Source of the DNA: a virus
Length of the DNA stretch: 27,891 bases
Direction: 5' to 3' (one strand)
IMG/VR virus record: IMGVR_UViG_3300044699_000045
Location: 1 to 27,891 of that record
Part shown: positions 1 through 5,578 of the stretch, one piece after another
Layout of the letters: each line of letters opens with the position of its first letter
Position numbering within the stretch: the stretch's first letter is position 1
Notes under the pieces: model-generated
Told to the model about the DNA's origin: nothing
Seen by the model: the letters and a program-made list of their open reading frames with translations, nothing else
The model's database searches: none
Position numbers and translations under genes: made by a program

Positions 1-105
1 AAGGATATTTCTTGTTACGGCTGGGATAGCCGGGGGACGGGAAATAGGAACATACTTGTCGATCGGCACTCGCGGATCGTCTGGATCACGTTTCGGCTTG
101 TTCAT
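1..105 (-). CDS. Hypothetical protein, 3' end off the window
   Basis: Leftward partial frame with ATG at 105-103, open to the left edge (35 codons visible). The product begins MNKPKRDPDDPRVP and is Lys/Pro/Asp-rich, so a soluble or disordered N-terminus. Its ATGA start overlaps the TGA of the small membrane protein upstream (102-205), the same coupling used through the rest of the window, which supports translation. No family recognised, and it may be very short if a stop follows soon. Confidence 0.4.
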   Translation of the reverse strand, partial: MNKPKRDPDDPRVPIDKYVPISRPPAIPAVTRNIL

Positions 106-205
106 CGGTTGCCCCGGATCTCCGCGAGCAGACAGAAATGCGCGAAGGTGAACAGGCCGCCGACCGCGGCGCCCCACAGCAGGCGGTCAACTCGAAGCCG
201 GTCAT
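102..205 (-). CDS. Small single-pass membrane protein, frame-disrupted
   Basis: An ATG at 205-203 overlaps the stop of the gene upstream and has a GGAGG ribosome site 7-8 nt before it. Read straight, it gives a 39-aa protein with no sensible features. Restoring one C near 180-184 (GCC-TG to GCCC-TG) gives MTGFELTALLWGAAVGG followed by LFTFAHFCLLAEIRGNR. That is a 34-aa protein with one hydrophobic span, whose TGA overlaps the ATG of the next leftward gene. Ribosome site, hydrophobic segment and overlap all fit the corrected frame, so a one-base deletion in the sequence is the simplest reading. Function unknown; it is too small to call a holin. Confidence 0.5.
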
Positions 206-456
206 GCCGCGCCCTCCGGTTCCTGCTGCTCCAGCTCGTAGATGTCGGCGACCTGCGCCGCATGTTCGCGGCAAGTCTTGTTGATCGCCTCGACCAGCGC
301 GTTGGCAAGCTTCTGGTCGCCGATGAACATGGTGAGGGTCGATCCGCGCGACTGCAGATCGAGCAGCTCGAGACTGAGCGGCGCGCCCATCGTGCGGTTG
401 GAGTAGGCGCGGATGTACTTGATGTCGTGGATCGTGGTCGTGGTGTGAAGGCCCAT
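202..456 (-). CDS. Hypothetical 84-aa protein, first gene of the leftward operon
   Basis: The start chosen is ATG 456-454, with GGAG 8 nt upstream; a longer in-frame start at 513 lies inside the promoter and is rejected. The product begins MGLHTTTTIHDIKYIRAYSN, then SLELLDLQSRGSTLTMFIGD and a helical, Glu/Gln-rich C-terminus ending QQEPEGAA. It has no membrane segment. It is the first gene behind the leftward promoter at 484-512 and is coupled by an ATGA overlap to the small membrane protein. Similar short proteins sit in early leftward operons of Rhizobiales phages, but I assign no function. Confidence 0.6.
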   Translation of the reverse strand: MGLHTTTTIHDIKYIRAYSNRTMGAPLSLELLDLQSRGSTLTMFIGDQKLANALVEAINKTCREHAAQVADIYELEQQEPEGAA

Positions 457-483
457 TGGGGTGCTCCGTTCGTGTGTTCGGGC

Positions 484-536
484 AAGGTACGCTGATTTGC
501 CGGTGCTTGACAATGGCTAATAAGCCATCATACCTT
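484..536. promoter_or_regulatory. Divergent sigma70-type promoter pair with inverted-repeat operator
   Basis: Rightward: -35 TTGACA (507-512), 18-nt spacer, -10 TACCTT (531-536). The ATG of the HTH gene is at 544, so transcription would start almost on the start codon (leaderless mRNA). Leftward: -35 TTGTCA (512-507, overlapping the rightward -35), 17-nt spacer, -10 TACCTT (489-484), giving a leader of about 20 nt before the gene at 456. An inverted repeat TGGCT-AATA-AGCCA (514-527) lies inside the rightward spacer and is a good candidate for a repressor site. The elements are seen in the sequence; their use is inferred. Confidence 0.55.
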
Positions 537-543
537 ACAAAGC

Positions 544-762
544 ATGAAGAAACACTTTGAGCGACACCCCGAGATCGACAAGCTGCTCAACGAGATCGCC
601 GCCTACCGGCTGAAGACGCAACTTGGCCGCACGCAGTTCGGCCTGATCGTCGCCAACGACGGCCACTTCATCAAGCGGCTGGAAACCGGGCGCATGCCGC
701 GCATCCCGACGATCGAGCGGGTACGCGAGATCATGGCGCGGAAAGCGGTCAAGGCAAAATGA
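544..762 (+). CDS. Small helix-turn-helix regulator
   Basis: 72 aa, beginning MKKHFERHPEIDKLL. The middle, TQFGLIVANDGHFIKRLETG (about 30-50), has the spacing of a compact helix-turn-helix, followed by a basic C-terminus (REIMARKAVKAK). No dimerisation or RecA-cleavable domain is present, so it is more like Cro or an excisionase-size factor than a full CI. There is no Shine-Dalgarno and the -10 ends 7 nt before the ATG, implying leaderless translation as for lambda cI from PRM. It ends in an ATGA overlap with the Lar gene. It probably binds the TGGCT-N4-AGCCA operator in its own promoter. Confidence 0.65.
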   Translation: MKKHFERHPEIDKLLNEIAAYRLKTQLGRTQFGLIVANDGHFIKRLETGRMPRIPTIERVREIMARKAVKAK

Positions 763-970
763 GCAAGCCCTGCCTTGTCCGTTCTGCGGCGGAAAAACCC
801 ACATCAGCAAATACAATCCCTACGCCAATCCAAATGACTGGTGTTGGTACATAAACTGCGTGCATGACGATGTGGACAAGCCTTCGTTTTGCCTTGGGTC
901 CCGTACGGAGCAGCCGTTTTACAGCAGGCAAGACGCCATCGAAGCCTGGAATAAGCGGGCGCCACGATGA
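759..970 (+). CDS. Lar-type restriction alleviation zinc-finger protein (frame-disrupted)
   Basis: The ATG at 759 overlaps the HTH stop. The frame slips at about 767-770: adding one C (CCC to CCCC) joins MSKPLPCPFCGGKT to a long open frame ending EAWNKRAPR. The N-terminal CPFCGG, an internal Cys pair region (WCWYINCVHDD) and the C-terminal AIEAWNKRA are hallmarks of the Lar family. Family knowledge: lambdoid Lar (RalR-type) proteins lessen host type I restriction of incoming phage DNA, and many small phage CPFCGG proteins are named by this homology alone. The stop (968-970) overlaps the GcrA start. The ORF has no usable start codon in its own frame, which argues for a missing base. Confidence 0.65.
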
Positions 971-1402
971 GCCCGCGCAACGAGTGGTCCGAGGAAACGA
1001 TCGCGCTGTTTCGCCGGCTATGCGAAAACGGGCATTGAGCTACAGCGACATTGCGGCACAGATGTCGGAACAGATTGGCATCCGGTTCACCAAGAACGCC
1101 TGTATTGGCAAGGCACGGAGGTTGGACATGCCCATGCGCAAGGCGCCGGATAAGCCGCGCAAGAACGCCCCCGAGCCGATGTTTCACCCGAAACCTCTAG
1201 TCTGGGCATTGGCGGGTAACCGGCCGCAAGTAAAGCCCAAAGGGGGCAGGTAACGCTGATGGAACTAAACCGCACGACCTGCCGCTATCCGTTCGGCGAC
1301 CGGCCGCCGTACTGGTTCTGTGGCCAGGTGGTACGCGAAGCACAGTCGTACTGCGAGCATCACTGCGGCATCGTGTATGGCCGTACCTGGGGAGCCCGAT
1401 GA
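967..1402 (+). CDS. GcrA-like cell-cycle regulator, split by two frame slips
   Basis: Three reading-frame pieces line up with one GcrA protein. Piece 1 (967-1038) reads MSPRNEWSEETIALFRRL, like the GcrA N-terminus. Piece 2 (from about 1035) reads LSYSDIAAQMSE then FTKNACIGKARRLDMP, the GcrA helix-turn-helix (N.VIGK..RL). Piece 3 reads QVTLMELNRTTCRYPFGD then YWFCGQVV and YCEHHCGIVY, the GcrA C-terminal domain with C...FCG...YC..H. One T missing in TTT near 1035 and one G missing in the G run at 1242-1246 reconnect them (about 145 aa). Family knowledge: GcrA binds sigma70 and reads CcrM GANTC methylation in alphaproteobacteria. A phage copy could redirect host transcription. The alternative is true N- and C-domain ORFs (start 1259). 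Confidence 0.7.
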
Positions 1403-1554
1403 CCGACATGAGCAATTTTCTCCGCTACGGCTGGCCGCGCTGGTGGCTGATCCGCATTCCAGACTGGATGCTCGGCGAATGGGCGACCGAACGGCTGAAC
1501 GATTGGCTCTATCCGTCCGACTTGTCGGTCCACATCGATAGGGAGCAAACGTGA
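1399..1554 (+). CDS. Trp-rich 51-aa hypothetical protein
   Basis: ATG at 1399 overlaps the preceding TGA (ATGA). The product begins MTDMSNFLRYGWPRWWLIRI and continues PDWMLGEWATERLNDWLYPS. Seven tryptophans in 51 residues is striking. It could be an amphipathic or membrane-surface peptide, though there is no clear transmembrane span. It lies between the GcrA-like gene and the coiled-coil family in an unbroken string of overlapping genes. No family recognised. Confidence 0.55.
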   Translation: MTDMSNFLRYGWPRWWLIRIPDWMLGEWATERLNDWLYPSDLSVHIDREQT

Positions 1555-1555
1555 G

Positions 1556-1912
1556 ATGGCCGACGATCTGTCGTGGATTGACCACCCGGCAAACCTCCGC
1601 GCTAACGCCGTTCTGCTGCGCGCTGTCGCAGATCAGTCGCTGTTGCACGCCGACGAGATTGAGCGGCTGCGCGGTATGCTAGACAACGTCATGAGCGTCA
1701 GGCGGCATCGCGGAGGCACCATGACTGACATCGTAGAGCGGCTGCGCGCCGCTGATGATAGAGCGAACCGTCATGTCCCAGTCGAGGACGTGACCATTCT
1801 GCGCGAGGCCGCCGACGAGATCGAGCGGCTGCGCAAGGCGCTGCAAGAAATTGCTGATCTGCGGTACGACAACACATCAGCCGCTACAATTGCACAGGAG
1901 ACGCTGCGATGA
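1556..1912 (+). CDS. Coiled-coil protein of the tandem MTDIVERLR family, possibly two fused genes
   Basis: 118 aa from ATG 1556, one base after the previous stop. The first part reads MADDLSWIDHPANLRANAVL and ends with a DEIERLRGMLDNV helix. The second part begins at an internal ATG (1721) with its own GGAGG 4 nt upstream and reads MTDIVERLRAADDRANRH, then ILREAADEIERLRKALQEIA. The internal start repeats the exact 28 bp that opens the next gene (1909). Either there is one longer protein, or two genes whose junction has lost a base: the shifted frame would stop with TGA at 1722-1724, overlapping ATG 1721 like the neighbours. Role unknown; the helices probably mediate oligomerisation. Confidence 0.6.
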   Translation: MADDLSWIDHPANLRANAVLLRAVADQSLLHADEIERLRGMLDNVMSVRRHRGGTMTDIVERLRAADDRANRHVPVEDVTILREAADEIERLRKALQEIADLRYDNTSAATIAQETLR

Positions 1913-1936
1913 CTGACATCGTAGAGCGGCTGCGCG
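1721..1936 (+). repeat. 28-bp direct repeat marking a duplicated gene start
   Basis: Positions 1721-1748 and 1909-1936 are identical over 28 bp, encoding MTDIVERLR plus one base of the next codon. A second shared block, around GCCGACGAGATCGAGCGGCT, occurs near 1809-1828 and 1984-2003. The pair marks a recent tandem duplication of one small gene; the start at 2165 (MTDLTDRMR) is a more diverged third member. Confidence 0.75.
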
Positions 1937-2163
1937 GTAGACCTGCACCCGGCGATCATTGCAGTAAGCTGATTGCAGAGGCTGCCGACGAGATCGAGCG
2001 GCTGACCGGCCTAGTGACGCTTGCCACAGATCGCATCAAAAAGATCACCACCGACAAAGGCGCCGAAATCGAGCGGCTGCGCGCGAAGCTTGCCGAATAC
2101 GAGAACGTGCCGGTGCGACTACGCCACATCATGGCGACCGGCAAGATGCCACCGATGACATGA
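1909..2163 (+). CDS. Coiled-coil protein, MTDIVERLR family member 2
   Basis: 84 aa. ATG at 1909 overlaps the upstream TGA. It starts MTDIVERLRGRPAPGDHCSK, then EAADEIERLTGLVTLATDRI and GAEIERLRAKLAEYENV, three short heptad-type helices, ending in a basic tail (ATGKMPPMT). Opening sequence and DEIERL block match the upstream copy at DNA level. Such proteins are frequent, multi-copy and unassigned in Rhizobiales phages and prophages. Function unknown. Confidence 0.65.
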   Translation: MTDIVERLRGRPAPGDHCSKLIAEAADEIERLTGLVTLATDRIKKITTDKGAEIERLRAKLAEYENVPVRLRHIMATGKMPPMT

Positions 2164-2164
2164 A

Positions 2165-2578
2165 ATGACCGACCTGACCGACCGCATGCGGACCTGCGCG
2201 GCGTATCTTTCCGTGCTGGACCCCTCCGACTGGAGTGACGAGGTCAAGGACGTGATGCGCGACGCTGCCAAGCTGCTGGTCGAGGCAGCGCACGAGATCG
2301 ACATCCTGACCGGCCCGATCGACAGGGGCGATCCGATGGAGATCATCGAGCCAGCCGTGTTGGGAGTAGCCAAGCTCGACCCTGAAACCATGAAGCCGAT
2401 CTCACCCGCGGTATGGGTGAGTGGCGGCGACACGCTGCCGGTGGCAAACCCGTATCGCGGGCGGCAGACCTGCCCGAAGTGCGACAGCCGCACGCAGAAA
2501 AAGGTCTACCGAACCATCGACCGTACCGTCATGCTGGTGTGCCCGGTCTGCGCGCATGAATGGCAGTATCAACGATGA
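2165..2578 (+). CDS. MTD-family protein with C-terminal zinc ribbon
   Basis: 137 aa, ATG one base after the previous stop. The N-terminus (MTDLTDRMRTCAAYLSVL then AAKLLVEAAHEIDILTGP) resembles the two upstream coiled-coil proteins. The C-terminus is a treble-clef or ribbon-like zinc site, CPKCDSRTQKK then LVCPVCAHEWQYQR (CxxC about residues 100-103, CxxC about 125-128). The combination suggests the same helical module fused to a nucleic-acid or protein-binding zinc ribbon. No further function can be stated. Confidence 0.65.
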   Translation: MTDLTDRMRTCAAYLSVLDPSDWSDEVKDVMRDAAKLLVEAAHEIDILTGPIDRGDPMEIIEPAVLGVAKLDPETMKPISPAVWVSGGDTLPVANPYRGRQTCPKCDSRTQKKVYRTIDRTVMLVCPVCAHEWQYQR

Positions 2579-2826
2579 TCGATGATTGGGCCGAAGACCA
2601 CGCCAAGGGCGCGCATCAGGAGGAAATCGTCGCGCTGATGCGCAAGATCGAGCCGTGTATGCACGGCCACCAGCGCGCGATCATCATCATCACCCTGATC
2701 CGCTTGATGGCCGCCATGCTTGGCCCGGCGAGCAAGAAGACGCGCGAGACCATGCTGCGCGAGATCCCGATCACCATCCGCAACATCCTGAACGAAATGG
2801 ATCGGATGATCCGCAACAGTGGATAG
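2575..2826 (+). CDS. Hypothetical 83-aa helical protein
   Basis: Start taken at ATG 2575 because it overlaps the upstream TGA like its neighbours; an in-frame ATG at 2560 is possible. It reads MIDDWAEDHAKGAHQEEIVA and contains a hydrophobic IIIITLIRLMAAMLG stretch near the middle, which could be a buried helix or a short membrane segment. It ends in MDRMIRNSG, and the VRR-NUC gene follows at once. No family recognised. Confidence 0.55.
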   Translation: MIDDWAEDHAKGAHQEEIVALMRKIEPCMHGHQRAIIIITLIRLMAAMLGPASKKTRETMLREIPITIRNILNEMDRMIRNSG

Positions 2827-2827
2827 C

Positions 2828-3196
2828 ATGAAAGCCGCCGATTACCGCAAGCGTACGACCAGCGAGCACAGCCTGCAGACCATGGTGCTGGAGCACTTGC
2901 GGCTGCGCGCTGTTGCGGACTCGTTTGTGTTCGCCATTCCCAATGCGGGCATGCGCTCGTTTGCGGTGGCGTCGCGCATGAAGGCGGAGGGCATGACGGC
3001 CGGCGTGGCGGACCTGTGCGTGATGTTGTCGGGCGGACGGGTGATCTGGCTCGAGCTAAAGACCGCCAAGGGCCGTTTGAGCGATACCCAACACGGGTTC
3101 CGGGCAGTCTGCGATCGCCTAGGGCATCCTTACATTCTGGCGCGTTCACTTGATGAGGCGGTCGATGGATTGGCAGCAGCTGGAGCCCTGAAATGA
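2828..3196 (+). CDS. VRR-NUC domain nuclease
   Basis: 122 aa from ATG 2828 (an in-frame GTG at 2819 would add three residues). The VRR-NUC fold, a PD-(D/E)XK relative, is visible as FVFAIPNAGMRS, then GMTAGVADLCVMLSGGRVIW carrying the catalytic Asp in G.AD, then LELKTAKGRLSDTQ with the E-x-K pair, and finally HPYILARSLDEAVDGL. Length is typical for stand-alone phage VRR-NUC proteins. Family knowledge: these are predicted structure-specific or Holliday-junction-type DNases (the domain is shared with FAN1). It sits just before the exonuclease, so a role in recombination or replication intermediates is likely. Confidence 0.8.
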   Translation: MKAADYRKRTTSEHSLQTMVLEHLRLRAVADSFVFAIPNAGMRSFAVASRMKAEGMTAGVADLCVMLSGGRVIWLELKTAKGRLSDTQHGFRAVCDRLGHPYILARSLDEAVDGLAAAGALK

Positions 3197-3675
3197 ACAA
3201 CCCGTTCGAGGCCGTGAGTGCACGCCAAACCACCGCCTACACCAAAGCGCGCTTGCGCACGGCCGAAAAGCGCGCCGCCAAGGCGCCGATGAAGCTCACT
3301 GAACAAGAGCAAAAGCAAAAAGATGATGCCCGCCAGGTTCGGCTATATCGACGTTGGAAACGCGGCCAGATACGTGAATTCCGCCAACGTAATCCACAAG
3401 TTTTTCGCGACCTCCGGCGGTTATTGCGCAAGACGACACTGTACAATTCCGAGCTTCTACTACGGTTTTCCCGTTATCATCTACGCCAACTCAAGAGCCA
3501 TGCCGATCGTTCGATCGCGCTCAACATGATCGGGTGGGCCATTGCTCGGTTGCGCATTCGTAACGGCTATCCGCCGTTCGATGACAGCTTGCCGGGAGAA
3601 GACCCGACCGTGTTTGAGATCATTCGCGCCGAACTCGATTGCTTCAGCATGCCAAAGGACAATTCATGGGCCTGA
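3193..3675 (+). CDS. Hypothetical basic protein, 160 aa
   Basis: ATG overlaps the VRR-NUC stop. It is strongly basic and helical: AEKRAAKAPMKLTEQEQKQK near the N-terminus, then VRLYRRWKRGQIREF and VFRDLRRLLRKTT, ending with an acidic LPGEDPTVFEIIRAELDCFS. The second half (HADRSIALNMIGWAIARLRI) could form a compact helical domain. The mix of basic helices and the position between two nucleases suggest a DNA-associated role. No domain recognised. Somewhat lower GC than its neighbours. Confidence 0.6.
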   Translation: MNNPFEAVSARQTTAYTKARLRTAEKRAAKAPMKLTEQEQKQKDDARQVRLYRRWKRGQIREFRQRNPQVFRDLRRLLRKTTLYNSELLLRFSRYHLRQLKSHADRSIALNMIGWAIARLRIRNGYPPFDDSLPGEDPTVFEIIRAELDCFSMPKDNSWA

Positions 3676-4716
3676 TCTCCGACACGCTTGACCGCTACGC
3701 CGCAACCAGGGCCAAGACCTTCAGCGGTGACCGTTCGCAGACGCTCGGCGCTTCCGAGGTCGGCCAGTGTGCGCGCAAAATGTTCTGGCTCAAGAACGAA
3801 GACGATCCGACATTGGCCGCCAAGCGCGACCCGGATTATGTCGACACTTGGGGCGCGTGGATGCGCGGCATTGTCTACGAAGATCATTTTCTGGGTTCCG
3901 GCAATGCGTGCGCGGTTCAAAGACCGCTTGATGTTTGCCGGCGAGGAACAGGACACGCTGTCGAGCGGGTTTTTATCGGCAACCCCGGACGGCATGATCA
4001 CCAAGCTGACGCCGGCCGAAAAGAAAGAGATCGGAACGCAGGCCGACTGCGTGCTGGTCGAGTGCAAGACTGCCGACCCGCGCACCAACCTGGCTGAGGC
4101 CAAGCCGGCCAACGTGTTCCAGACACACGTGCAGATGGGCCTGATGCGGGAGTGCACAAAGTACCAGCCGGATCACGCGATCATCAGCTACACCGACACG
4201 TCGTTCTGGAATGAGGTGAAGGAATTCGTCGTCACGTTCGACCCGCAAATTTATGCGGTTGCCCAGGAACGTGCGCGGATGGTCATGACGGCGACGAGTG
4301 TCAACGAAACCAAGCCCGAGGGCTGGTTCGCGGGTGGAGCCGAATGCCGCTGGTGTCCGTTCACGATCGCTTGCGGCATCGAACGGCGTAACCTGCCATT
4401 TGCCGACGAACAAGTAGACGAGCAATTCAAAGCCGAAATGTACGATATGGCGCTTGACTACAAGAAAATAGAGCGCAAGCGCGATCTCAGTGAAACCGAA
4501 CTACGTGTGCAACAAAACGCGATCAAGGAACGCCTGCGCGACAAGGGCGTGCGCAAGATCCCCGGTGTGTTGACCTGGAGCACGGTGAAAGGACGCGTCA
4601 GTTACGACAACAAGGCAATCCGCGAAGCGCTGCAGCAGCACGGCGTAGACATCGAGAAGTTCTCCACAGTGGGGGAAGCAACCGACCGGCTTGTCATCCA
4701 GATCGCCACGGAATAA
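3666..4716 (+). CDS. PD-(D/E)XK exonuclease with Cas4/AddB-type cysteines (one frame slip)
   Basis: ATG 3666 has AAGGA upstream and overlaps the previous gene. The first frame runs to GIVYEDHF and the second resumes as WVPAMRARFKDRLMF. Removing one T from the TTTT at 3887-3890 joins them into about 349 aa. Catalytic core: TPDGM (Asp about 107) and VECKT (Glu and Lys about 132-134). Cys35 in GQCARK plus C-x2-C-x5-C in ECRWCPFTIACG (about 226-235) match the four cysteines that hold a 4Fe-4S cluster in AddB and Cas4. Expected role: 5'-3' exonuclease making single strands for recombination. A helical region follows, then PGVLTWSTVKGRVSYD near the C-terminus. Confidence 0.75.
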
Positions 4717-4779
4717 CCTGTGGTGGTGACCCAGCCGCGGCATGATGTCATGGCTGATTTTGAAACGAGGAAATGGAAC

Positions 4780-5490
4780 ATGAACGAGATTACAAAGCCA
4801 AATGGCGGCACAGTCGCCAAACCCTCCGACAACCCCTTCCAGACCTATGGCGACCAGGCGAACCAGCGCGCCATTGTCGGCAAGCTATTGAAGTTCTCCA
4901 AAGGCGAGTACACGGCCGGCGAGAGCAACGAAGAGGTTCCCGAAGGAACCCGGTTTGTCGTCAACATGAACGAGTTGCTGGTGGGTTGGGTACGCTGGGA
5001 AAGCAACCGCCCGAGCGATCACGTGATGGGGCGGGTCGCGGATGCTTTTCAGCCGCCGCGGCGCAATGAACTGGGCGACATGGACCAGAACAATTGGGAA
5101 GTCGACGCGACCGGGAAGCTGCGCGACCCGTGGCAGTTCACCAATTACCTGTTGCTCAAGGCGGTAGAGGCGAGCGACGAGCCCGGCGAGGATCTGTATA
5201 CCTTTACTACCTCGAGCCGCGGCGGGCTGAACGCCGTCGGACTGTTGTGCAAGAAGTACGGCGCCGTGATCAAGCAGCGCCCGAAGGAATTCCCGGTGGT
5301 TGCGATTGGCGTCGGCGATTATCGGCACCCCGATTTCGGTAAGATCTTCTATCCGATCTTCGACATCGTGGGTTGGGCACCGCAGACGGTGTTCGATGAA
5401 ACCCTACCGGCGGCAACCGCCGAGCCGGAAAAGCCGGCTCCCGCCAAGCCGATGCGGCAGGCACCAAAGGCCAACGCGCCCCGCTTCTGA
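4780..5490 (+). CDS. Conserved-looking 236-aa protein beside exonuclease and primase
   Basis: Start taken at ATG 4780 with GAGG about 9 nt upstream, not the longer GTG at 4720. It reads MNEITKPNGGTVAKPSDNPF, then LLKFSKGEYTAGESNEEVPE, FVVNMNELLVGWVRWESNRP, YTFTTSSRGGL, and a C-terminal Pro/Ala-rich tail (PEKPAPAKPMRQAPKA). A globular body with a disordered, charged tail, placed between a recombination exonuclease and a primase-helicase, is the layout expected of a single-strand-binding or annealing protein. No OB-fold or RecT signature is recognisable by eye, so this is only a positional guess. Confidence 0.65.
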   Translation: MNEITKPNGGTVAKPSDNPFQTYGDQANQRAIVGKLLKFSKGEYTAGESNEEVPEGTRFVVNMNELLVGWVRWESNRPSDHVMGRVADAFQPPRRNELGDMDQNNWEVDATGKLRDPWQFTNYLLLKAVEASDEPGEDLYTFTTSSRGGLNAVGLLCKKYGAVIKQRPKEFPVVAIGVGDYRHPDFGKIFYPIFDIVGWAPQTVFDETLPAATAEPEKPAPAKPMRQAPKANAPRF

Positions 5491-5506
5491 TACCGGCGAA
5501 ATAAAT

Positions 5507-5535
5507 CCGGCGCGCAGTGTGGTGCTGCGCGCCGG
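5507..5535 (+). other. Strong perfect hairpin between replication genes
   Basis: An 11-bp perfect inverted repeat, CCGGCGCGCAG (5507-5517) and CTGCGCGCCGG (5525-5535), with a 7-nt loop. There is no T-tract after it, so it is not a classical intrinsic terminator. It may protect or attenuate the mRNA between the 236-aa protein and the primase-helicase, or be a binding site. The rest of the 5491-5578 gap holds only the GAGG ribosome site. Confidence 0.6.
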
Positions 5536-5578
5536 GTAGGCTACCGTCGCAAGTTCTCTGAAAACGAGCGAGGTACTT

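Noticed and set aside
3688-4716. 342-codon ORF starting at 3688 as the exonuclease
   Set aside because: Its first ~70 codons are an out-of-frame reading of the true N-terminus (GLISDTLDRYAATRAKTF from 3666), which carries the conserved first cysteine.
5507-5535. Calling the 11-bp hairpin an intrinsic terminator
   Set aside because: No T-tract follows, and the downstream primase-helicase has no promoter of its own that I can see, so full termination is unlikely.
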